Positions 46,560 to 55,584 of a stretch of DNA of 64,000 bases are shown here, one piece after another (position 1 is the stretch's first letter; every line of letters begins with the position of its first letter). Under the pieces are notes generated by a model that worked only from the letters and a program-made list of their open reading frames with translations, was not told where the DNA came from and did not search any database. The position numbers and the translations under genes are program-made. The DNA is from Hericium rajendrae (Eukaryota; Basidiomycota; Agaricomycetes; Russulales; Hericiaceae), in the NCBI GenBank assembly GCA_033439255.1, contig CM065888.1:2208880-2272879 (forward strand). Reading direction: 5' to 3'.

Positions 46560-48213
46560 CTACGGGGAGCCGAAAACTTCACGCTGGTCAGCAGCCAGCT
46601 CGTAATAGTTGGAGAAAAGCCGCCTGCACTTCTCACGACGAGCGCCGCTAGGCCCGTCCACTTCCTCTCTTTCCGCCGGAGTCATTTTGCCGACCGGACG
46701 GTTGCCGCAGCACTGCCACTGGATCAGGGCGCCAGGGCAGTACTGGGTAAAAGAATACCTGGTTTCACCAGGCTGGATTGGCGTGTTCCCATGCCTCAAA
46801 CAGGCAGAGGGAATCAGGACGCTGGCGCCCGGGGGGAACTCCACGGCAAAGCCAAGGTCCCAGAAGACGAGGTGGCCACCTTTCTTTGGGTCGAAGTTCC
46901 CCAAAGCCGTAATTTGGCAATATCCGTAAGGGACGTTCTGCGAGTCCACGTGAATGCAGCATGCAGTGGCGGGCCCCAGGTTGAAGTTGGTGGAGGGGAA
47001 GATGCTCTCTTTGAACAGCGGCGTCAGTTTGTAGTCCTCATATATAGGTTTGAGGTGATCAGCGTAGTGCTTGTAGACTTTAGGTGCGCAGTATGCCAAG
47101 GACTCTGGATGCCAAAATCAGCATAGGCCCACAAACAGGAAAATGAATACTTGCTGCTTCCATACGCCGCAATTCGCTTGATTGCTGGCGTCGCGACCAG
47201 CCGGTCGACCAGCTCCTGGTTCTTCTTCGTATTCTTGCGGTACCCCGGCACCTGCACCTCCCTTATCAGCCAGGCGCCTCGTATGGGAAACAACGGGCTT
47301 ACCGGCCTACTGCTCATGGGGGCGTGCGAAATGCCTGCGGATAGCGCAGCAAAGATGCCCCGTTTGCCGGACGATTTCAGCCCGGGCTCCAGGTTTCCAT
47401 CTACACGAACCTGTTCGAGGGCTGTGGCCGCCTCCGCCGCCACTGTTGGCCAACCAGGGTCATTGGGTTGGCCAAGGAAATGGGCGATCCCATACTTCAT
47501 GAGGTCAAGCGCCTCCATCGGATAACTTTGAAGAGGGACGCGTGAACAAAAACCGCGCAGCCAGCATGGACACTTACCGTCCATCCCATGGGATAATATC
47601 GAAGCCGAGGTTGTTCAGCTGCTCGATAGACAATGGCCCCGTCCCGATTCTGGCTTGACGCTTCCCCACGTATGCATTCTGGGTGGCAGAAAAGTCGCTA
47701 GCTTTGCAGTTGACTTCAATAGCTGGAGGCATTGCATGCCTCTCAGCGATTCGGGGCTTGAGCTTGAAGTCGAAGGCGCTGCAGGCCTCCCTGTTGGCCT
47801 CTCGTCTACGGCGACGGCGGTTATCGCTTCCTTTCTCTTTGCCACCACCTTCGTCGAACACTGCCTTCGTGGCCCGTTCCTTATCTGCGACTGTTGCTGA
47901 AGGTACGGCTTGGGGATCTGCAGGAAGTTGGCCCGGGGAGAGGCTGGTCGGAGGTGGGAAAGGTGTGGCACTGGCAGCGATGCGTGCAAGCGGGGCAGCT
48001 GGGCGCGACATGCCCGTGGAGCCAAGATCCTGGGGCACAGCCGCCGTGTCGATGCTGCCAAAGCCAGCCTCGCAGCCACTGGCGGACGCCTCCACAGCCA
48101 CACCTGTCCCTTGGGCGGCAGCTGCCTCACCGCCAGCGCCAGCATCCTGCAGCGCGCGATCCATCAAAGCGAACAAGCTGGCTTGTGTCTGAATGACCTG
48201 CGCTGGGATGTCT
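46560..48213 (-). CDS. TET/JBP-type 2-oxoglutarate/Fe(II) dioxygenase
   Basis: Exons on the minus strand are about 48213-47578, 47525-47303, 47252-about 47150 and about 47110-46560; the last two junctions are approximate. The N terminus is a disordered Ala/Pro/Ser linker with a basic RRRRRR patch (about 47810-47825). Then come FDIIPWDGR and YPMEALDLMKYG, and the catalytic core in the last exon. CIHVDSQNVPYG (about 46935-46970) gives the HxD iron ligands, and SACLRHGNTP (about 46775-46805) gives the second His. ETRYSFTQY (about 46740-46765) gives the Arg that binds 2-oxoglutarate. These residues are all present, so activity is plausible. TET/JBP enzymes oxidise 5-methylpyrimidines in DNA. Fungal members are expanded in basidiomycetes and were reported to be linked with KDZ transposons; no KDZ transposase is visible here. 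An extra 5' exon may lie at 48275-48586. Confidence 0.75.
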
Positions 48214-49175
48214 CCATCCTTCGTGTGCGTCAGGGCCTGTGGAAAAAGAGAAAATACCTGACATACGGCGCCAGCTATGCCTGCTGAGGCCTGCCCCTGA
48301 TCTGCGCGGGATCAGACACAGTCAGCACGTAGTTCCATGCAGAAAAAGAGCCGCGTGCCCTGTCCGATGGTTCCAGACAAAACGCCAGCTGGGCCCTCGT
48401 GAGGGCGCGGCAGCCTCCCACCACGACTCCAGCGAATGAGGTCACCGGGCTGCCCGCTCCAACGTAAACACAAAATGAGTCGCTCACCATAGCATTGGTC
48501 CATGCTGGAAAGCAAGAAAGAGGGGGGTCGCTGGGAAGGTTGGCTTTGGAAAGAAGATGCCTGCGAGCTACCGTTAAATACCCCATTCAAACGCCACAAG
48601 GCCGCAACGGGCGCCGCAGCCTTTTCATCTCCGTGCGGCCACCGCACGGCCAACGTGCCCGACAGGTGCCCTCTAATTATCCGTTGAAACGTCAAAAGGC
48701 AGCCATGGCCCCGGCAGCCTCGCCATCCCCACTCTGATCGCACGACTAACTGCGCGCCTTGTACGTCATTGCAACGTGTTCGGAGCAGATGCCGGTCTTG
48801 GCAAGGAGCCAAGCAGCTTTCATGCAGACGCCATATGCTGCTTTCAATCGACAATTTTCGCATACACGCGGGCCAGCTCGCATCAGAGAGGTTCTCAATC
48901 GTCTGACAACCCCGTTTCCAAATTTGGAAATCCCATCCCCGAGAAACAAAGCTCAATAGATCGGTGAAAATCGATGGGTAGATAGGCAAGCGCTAACGGC
49001 CCGATCGATAAACACACAACCCCAAGCCACTGGAAACGTGCCCTGCCAAATTAAGCTGTTCCAGTTGCCGGAGCACTCGCGTGGCTGGCTGGTGCACGAT
49101 GCATCGATATCGAGCTTGACCATGCGCAGCAGGGTATGCTGAGAAAGCACGGCCTGTGTTTCATCTTCTGCTGCC
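48214..49175. promoter_or_regulatory. Divergent region between the TET/JBP-like and GRF-finger genes
   Basis: Possible 5' exon of the TET/JBP-like gene at 48275-48586 (frame with FCVYVGAGSPVTSFAGVVVG). The rest (48590-49175) shows no convincing gene; the 225-codon minus frame at 48312-48989 is Arg/Cys/Trp-rich and unlikely. Confidence 0.35.
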
Positions 49176-50250
49176 ATGTCTCGCTTTACCGGCTCACAAC
49201 AAACTGTTGCAGTTACTATTGACCCCAACCACCTACTGGTCATGTGCTGGTGCACACCGCCCTGTATGGCGAAAGGCGTGCGCTCAAAGCAAGGGCCCAA
49301 CAAGGACAAGATCACATGGATCTGTCGCTGGTTCAACAAAGGCGGCTACCGACATGACAGTGACCCAAAGCCATGCGGGTTCCGTGGTGCGTGCTGTTGC
49401 TCGAGATCGGTCTGCCAAAGCTGTGGGTGATGCCTTGGCCCAGTATATGACTGCGCACTGGACGGCCGCCAGCACCGTCTTCCGCCCTCAAAGGCATACA
49501 CAGACGCGTGGGCGCGGGTCCAAGAGGACATGCAGCAGTTACGGAAGGAGCGGCAGCAGGGTATGCGTTCTTTGCCTGCGTGGCGGGCAAGCTGACAGGT
49601 TTGGCACAGAACGGCGGCCGGTGAGCCCCGAGACATCAACCACAGGGCAGGAAAGCAGCCCGTCGTGGGGACTGGCTGGAAATTCTTCGCCTGGCTCCGT
49701 CCTCGGGAAGCGTGAGCGGGTCGGCGCCCAGGGCGCCCAAGATGGGAGCAGCCCTAGGCGCATGCGTTGCGTGATGGCTGGCCCATCGTCTCCTGCAACA
49801 CCAGTGCAGGAGGAGGCGACGGGAAGGGACGGGTCAGGTGGAGAATTGCTGACGTGGAGGTATTCGCTTGTCAGCCCGCGAAAAAGTGAGATAGGCAAGG
49901 AGAAAGGCAAGGAGAAGGCTGGCAGCAGGGAAGGTGGGGACGGACCTTCATCAGTACGCTTTCCCTGTCTCCTTTGCGTCTCAAATTTTGTGACTGGGCC
50001 TTTGGCAGGATAGTGTTTCACGTCTGAAGGCCCGTGTTTCAGTGTGAGTGCGGCGTGCTTTTCTTTGCCACCAGTGCTGAGTAATGCAGCGAGCAGGCAG
50101 GCCGAGGAGTTAGAGGTGCAGAAAGGGATGCTCCTCGAAAAGATGGTCGTTATCCAAGCACTGCAGGAACAGTGCCAAGAGCTGAAGGAGGAGAACTCTT
50201 CCTTAAGGGCCACGCTGGAGGAATTTGAGAAGGCGTTCAGTGGACAATGA
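49176..50250 (+). CDS. GRF-type zinc finger with short C-terminal coiled coil (G1)
   Basis: Start ATG at 49176 (MSRFTGSQQTVAVTIDPN). CWCTPPC ... GPNKDKITWICRWF ... PCGF (about 49242-49385) fits the GRF zinc-finger layout (C-x-C, a GPN turn, then C and CGF). GRF fingers bind single-stranded DNA or sit in DNA-repair and topoisomerase proteins. After an intron, a helical exon follows (AYTDAWARVQEDMQQLRKER, about 49493-49560), then a Ser/Pro-rich linker with LGKRERV. A final coiled-coil exon (EVQKGMLLEKMVVIQAL ... EENSSLRATLEEFE, about 50085-50245) ends at 50250. Related to G2 and G3 downstream. Target unknown. Confidence 0.5.
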
Positions 50251-50338
50251 GCTGCCCGGGCAATTGCCTACATATCTTTCCACAGTCTGCCACTAAACAC
50301 TGCTGCTGTACCGCTAGTGGGTTTGAGCTGCTGCGTTT

Positions 50339-51610
50339 CGGCCAATCACCGCATGCCGCGCCCTGCATGTCTTAGGAACAAAATGTCGCAGTCTGCCATC
50401 AGGCCCGCCATCATTCTTATGACCCTACTCTGCCTTCCATCCAAGCATTTCAATTATAATTTGAACTTTCACTCTAATGTTTTCAAAGACACTGCCACCG
50501 TCGTAAACCAACCCATCACCCGCTGCGTTGACCTACCCCCGCCCGCTGATCGCACGGCTACCTACGTAATTGCGAGGCGCCCGGAGCAGATGTGGGTCAG
50601 TTATTTCTCAGATCCTGGCTGGCCCTTCAACCCAGTGCGCGGCCACGTGGTCACGCACGTTCTCTTCACACGTACAAGTACCTACCTCATGGGCGCCACG
50701 GCCTATGCCTGTCCTTTACCCTCCCACCTACGCATCCGACCCACATCTGACCCTGTCTCTGCCGTTTTTTTTCTCTCACCCCTGAACTCTACAGGACCCA
50801 CCATGGATCTGGCTATGCTGTTGCCGGACAAAGCGACACGGACCACCACATCTCAAAGCTCGATGCCCGTGGAGGAGGGAACGCAAGAGAAACTGCGTGC
50901 AGCATGGGAGGAGATTGAGGAGAGGACCAAGAAGCTCAAGAGCAGAGAAAAGGAGATAGCAAAGAGGTTACAGACAGTGCAGGCCTTTGCCGAGGAGGTG
51001 GTTGCATCCAAGATGGCGATGAGGTTAGAACGAACTCAGGCTCGGTCAGAGGTGGAACGACTCCGTGGAGAGTTGGCGGAACGCAGCCAGGAGCTGGCAG
51101 GCATCTCAGAGGTCTTGTACCGGTAAGTGTTTGGCTGGGACAGGTGGCTGCTGGCATTGGGTTGGGCTGACAGATGTGCAGGGCGAGGACCGAGGTGAAG
51201 ACACTGGAGGACAAGGTAGGGTGGCTGGAAGAAGTGGTCGAGAAGAGGAATTCAGTGGTGTTGAAATTGGAAGATGCAGTAAAGCACCTGGAGCCCAGGA
51301 TGCAGGACCTACGTGAGGTGCTGCAGGCAGGGCAGGAGTCTGATCCACCCGAACCGCAGTTCATTTATGACACGCAGGTAAGAGAGGTGGAGATGGAGAT
51401 AGAGAGGGAGGCCAGCAGGATTCGAGGTGGTGGGTGATGGATCCACCTGCAGGGGGTGGTACTGTCTTCGAAAATGTTACAATGAAAGTTGAGATTGAAA
51501 TTGAAATGCTTGGTTGAAAGGCGGAGCATCATAAGAATGATGGGGGGTCTGATGGCTGGCTGCAGCGTCTTGTTTTTAGACAGGCGGCATGTGCCACGCA
51601 GACGTTGGCC
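50339..51610. mobile_element. Unit with ~150-175-bp inverted repeats around gene G2
   Basis: The left arm at about 50339-50515 (ggccaatcaccgcatgccgc ... catcattcttatga ... gcatttcaatt ... aactttcac) is repeated in reverse complement at about 51455-51610. Identity by eye is high, with small indels. A third, direct copy of the inner part lies at 51790-51890. Gene G2 lies exactly between the arms. Could be a mobile unit or a by-product of inverted duplication with G3. Confidence 0.5.
50803..51437 (+). CDS. Coiled-coil protein G2, paralogue of G3 lacking the GRF finger
   Basis: Start ATG at 50803 (MDLAMLLPDKATRTTTSQSS). Exon 1 ends at about 51122, exon 2 starts at about 51182 after a gtaagt...gcag intron. 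Nearly the whole product is heptad-rich coiled coil (EKLRAAWEEIEERTKKLKSR, EVERLRGELAERSQEL, then WLEEVVEKRNSVVLKLEDAV). The second exon aligns with G3: EKRNSV..KL, HLEP, LQAG, DPPEPQFIYDTQ. A further exon may follow the gtaaga at 51378. No GRF finger is found upstream, so it is either truncated or a specialised short form. Confidence 0.5.
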
Positions 51611-51734
51611 GAGATGAGGAAGCTCAAGCATCACAGCAGTGCTGGCTGGCACCAGGCTATGGAAGTGCAGAAAGAGATCCTCATCGAAAAGACGGTCGCC
51701 ATTCAAGCACCCCAGGGTGAGTCCCCCCCCCCCC

Positions 51735-51774
<40 letters not shown>

Positions 51775-51775
51775 C
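51605..51775 (+). pseudogene. Fragment of a G1-type coiled coil ending in a poly-C/poly-A tract
   Basis: The frame AEMRKLKHHSSAGWHQAMEV then QKEILIEKTVAIQAPQG (51605-51719) resembles the last exon of G1 (EVQKGMLLEKMVVIQAL). It breaks off into 13 C (51723-51735) and 37 A (51736-51772). A gene remnant; the homopolymers may be partly assembly error. Confidence 0.5.
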
Positions 51776-51904
51776 CCAAACAAAACTGCAGCTCACCATG
51801 GCACCCACCGCCATGATTCGTATGCCCCTCCACCTCCTTTTCACGCCTTTCAATTTTCATATTAAGGTTTTCAAAGACAATCCCAGCTGCCATATGTCAT
51901 CTCT

Positions 51905-52918
51905 TCATCCACTTTGTCCAATCCTGTCCCCGTCCATCTCCATCTCCATCTCCCTTACCTGTGTGTCATGGATGTACCTCGGCTGAGGTGGATCTGGATC
52001 TGCCCCTGCTTGCAATGCCTGATATAGGACCTCAAACTCAGGCTCCAGCTGCTTTACCACTGCTCTCAGCTTCTGCAGCACCGAATTCCTCTTCTCAACC
52101 ACTCCCCGCAGCCATTCCACCTTGTCTGCCAGCCCCTTCTTCTCGTTCTCTGCCCTGCGTGTACATCAGCTCAAACGAACCCACCTACCCCAATGGAGGA
52201 CCCACATATACATATACTCGGCATGAGCAGCGAGCGTGTTGTCCCACTCTGCTGCCTGCACTTTGCATTTCTCCAACTCCCCCCGAAGTTGCTCCCTCTC
52301 CCGCCGAACCTGCTGCTTTTCTTCCATCACCGCCGCCTCCCGTCTGTCCGTCTCCGCTGCAATCTTCTTCAACTCCCCAAGCCAGCCATCCAGCCCCTTC
52401 TCTCGTCCATCCAGCTCCGCGGCCCGTCGCTCGTTCTTCTCAGCTCCCTCCCACACGGCCAACGGCACCCCCTCCAGCATGTCATCATCCTCGTTTGGCA
52501 GCAGGTTGACTGGATCCATCGTGGGCCTTGTCAACAGCTCCTCGGCCCGCGATGTCGCAGACTGAGACGCGGTCTTCCCTTTCTCAGGCGGAAGGTCCGT
52601 CAGCATGTGGATGTTCCCGTAGATCACTGGCTCCTCCGGTCCAAACTCTGTTCATGCCCCGTCAGCCAGAGAATCTCTCAACCCTGCCCGTGTCGCTCAC
52701 CGCTCCAGCCGCAACCCATTCCCTTCACCCATTTGTGACACACAAACTTCCGGCGCACCACCGTGAACTGCCCGCCCAGGCGCACCTGGAATGCCGGGAA
52801 GTTGCAGTGACAATGGGGCTCTCCTTGGGATGACAGCTCTGACAGCTGTGAATATGCACCAGGGATGTTGTTCCCTTGGGCGATCCCCGAGGGAAGTGGG
52901 GATGACATGCTAGACCCT
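51905..52918 (-). CDS. GRF-type zinc finger with long coiled coil (G3)
   Basis: Start ATG at 52918 (MSSPLPSGIAQGNNIPGAYS). HCHCNFPAFQVRLGG ... RRKFVCHKWVKGMGCGW (about 52715-52830) is a GRF-type C-x-C ... C ... C-G-W set. An intron of ~58 bp follows, then FGPEEPVIYGNIHMLTDLPP and a long coiled coil (EKNERRAAELDGREKGL ... EREQLRGELEKCKVQ, about 52210-52470). After another intron comes the block shared with G2 (WLRGVVEKRNSVLQKLRAVV ... DPPQPRYIHDTQ), ending near 51905. It converges on G2, so the two could pair as an inverted duplication. Probably a DNA- or chromatin-associated scaffold; function not known. Confidence 0.5.
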
Positions 52919-53483
52919 GGGTGAGACAAAGAAAGGATGACCCTTCTCAAGAGTCGGTGGTGCTCTTGCTCAAGCTGCAAGATGCCGTAGGTCAGGTTCG
53001 AGGTTTGCGGGCAGCAGACGTGGGATCAGACACGGGTCTGAAGAGAGTGTGCGTGACCACACGGTAGTGTGCGACACGTGCGACAGGCGCCGGCATCGGC
53101 ATCAGCGTGCAGCCTCAGGAAAGGTTCGTCCATTTATGGGAATATCTGGTTTCAATCTGGTCACCGAACGCAGCCTTAGGCTTAACCATTCTCGCCTGAT
53201 CGCACGTGATCCTGCCCCCGTTCCCGGTAGATGGCTCCTTCCTTGGTTCAGCGATAGCAGGACCCTTATTAGTGTGATAGCATCATGGCGCTGGCTAGAC
53301 AGTTTTGCCTGCGCATTTTGAGCTCCGCTCGGGTTCGAAGTGAGACCTGTTCCCAGGTCACGCCACAAGCCCACAACCCACCCAATTCCCTCCCTGCACT
53401 GCACTTGGCCGTCTGCCCCTGCACTGCGCTTCTCTTCCTCTCGTCTTTTTGAATACAGCCTTGACCTACATCCTACCATCCCC
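52919..53483. other. Spacer between G3 and the kinase gene
   Basis: No gene supported. It should contain the promoters of G3 (minus) and the kinase (plus), which are divergent about 565 bp apart; no TATA box is obvious. Confidence 0.35.
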
Positions 53484-55584
53484 ATGGCCCACCTCCTCCC
53501 GAACGACCCTGAGGGCGCCGTCTACTTGCTGTATTATGATAGTGAGGTTCGCCCAACCCCCTACGAGGTCATGGTCACAAAGACTACGACATTGTATGAT
53601 CTCACCAAACGTGCGGCAGACGGCACAGACGTCCATGTAACACTTGTGGCTATCTGGAAGGTAAGTTTGCTCTCATGCCCATCGCAGCGCCCGCTTTGAA
53701 TATCATGCCACAAAGCCACGTCGTAACGCAGACCTGAAGGCGCATGATCTGCGCAAGCTCTTAGCCACTAGCAGCTTGGACAGCTTTGCTGACTGCCTCT
53801 CGGACACTATGAATTGCCACGAGGCTGTCTATGAAAAAATAAAAAACAATGAGCGGAAGAGCGCGGGGAAGCAGCCAGGGCCACCATTTTACACGCTGGT
53901 TGCTGAAGTTTGGAAGGAAAAGCCCAAATCTCGCTCCCCGGCCGTTCCGCGTCTGCCTTCACCATTCGACAACATCTTGGCAACTCAGCTGGCAGAGACG
54001 CCTTGGGCTGCCGTGGCCCACGATGGTATGTCGACCTGGCTATTCCTGGCCAGCAAATATTGACGTGACACCCAGATTTCCTGGGCACCATCAATGCTGC
54101 CAAAAGAGGCAGTCCGTCGACCCATGCCCGTTCGGCGAAAGACTACAGTGCACGTCAGCAAAACAAGCCGATCCTGGATGGGATCCATGTGAACGGGAGA
54201 TCAGAGACCACGGCTCTCCCTTTGGAGCTCTACCACCCAGTGTTTGCCCAGTTTTTGGCAAACAACCGCAACGCCGACTTGAAGGTCCCCGTGGAGGTCC
54301 TCAACGCCACAACCGACCTCATCGAACTCCTCTCCACGCTTGTCACGTCGGAGCCTGATCGCGAATCAAAGATCCGCACAGCTCTGGCTCGCGCGCTGCA
54401 GAGAGCCACCATGAAGAGTCAAAACACAGATCTCACCACCGCCGATGGGGGGGTTTACACCACACGGGTCGGGGATCCTTTCGAGATGGCCTGCCTGTGC
54501 ATCATCGAGGTCAAAGGCTTCCGGGGTGTCAGTGGGGACGCATGCATTCAGGGTCCTTCTTCCTATCTGGTCTTCTGGGCTGACGACGGGGTGCGTTTGA
54601 TACCTCCGTTGCCTGAGGATCTTTCGTTCTAAACATATTTGATGTGTGTAGCGCCAAGTCCTTCGGGAGCTGGGCTGCAGCCCAGGGTTCGTCATTGCCG
54701 TCACCGGGCCCACGTTGGAGTTTATAGGCTGTGTCATCACGAGGGACCTTGTGGCCCAGCACTTGTGCCGTGGTTTTTGCCTTAGCCAGTCTCGTGTCAT
54801 CGACCGTCCCGCTGTCACCGAGATCGCTCGTGTCCTTCACTCTCTAGGGCTTGCCCTCAATTCCCTCCATGACTATTACATGGGCCTGACCAAAGAGGTC
54901 GATATGACCCAGCGCTACTTCCCCTCCATCAACTGCTGGCGCACTGACGATGGGGAGGAGGTCCGGTTCCGATACTTGAACCCGCTTGAGAAGGACCGGG
55001 CATGCGTCGCGTTTCTTGCTAAGCTGGTGGCTGTGGGCAGCGACAAGCCCATGCAGACTGGCGAGGGAAATAAGAGGGATGTGGCGAAGCTGGAGGTGGG
55101 GCAAACTGTGGTGGTGAAATTCACCGAGTCATATGGCAAGGCTGCACATCAACTCTTGGCCCATGAAGGTTTTGCCCCAAAGCTGTTCCACTGTGCACCC
55201 CTGTCGCAAGAGGGGTTGGACTACGGCAGCCGCATGATGGTCGTGATGGAACACATCGAGGGGCAAATGCTCAGCACGGCGAGGGAAAGGCTTTCCAAAG
55301 AGGTGCAGGACGACGTCCGCAAGGCCGTTAGCAAGCTTCACAACAACCGCTTGGTCCATGGCGACCTTCGTGGCCCGAACATCATGATCGAGGGCGGAGG
55401 GGACAGGCCGAGGGCGGTGAAGATCATCGATTTTGACTGGTCAGGGGTTGACGGAGAAGTGACGTATCCGCCGTTCCTGACGCGGGGTATCTATCCGGAG
55501 GTCGTGCGGTCCTGGGAACCCATCAAATGTGCACACGACGAGGAGATGCTGCGCATACTCTTCTCTCCCAAGGGTTCCTTGTGA
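53484..55584 (+). CDS. Fungal protein-kinase-like protein (DFD type)
   Basis: Start ATG at 53484 (MAHLLPNDPEGAVYLLYYDS). The ~60-residue N terminus (YEVMVTKTTTLYDLTKRAAD ... VTLVAIWKV) faintly resembles the ubiquitin-like header of Crinkler-type proteins; weak inference. A middle region (about 54075-54630) is followed after an intron by the kinase core. It has VVVKFTESYGKAAHQLLAHE (Lys and C-helix region, about 55110-55170), MVVMEHIEG (hinge), LVHGDLRGPNIMI (catalytic loop, about 55350-55390) and IIDFDWSG (metal-binding Asp, DFD instead of DFG, about 55425-55448). This HGDLRxPN/DFDWxG pairing is typical of a large agaricomycete kinase-like family. Lys, both Asp and Asn are present. The junction near 53660 needs a phase change I cannot resolve. 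Stop at 55582-55584. Confidence 0.65.
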
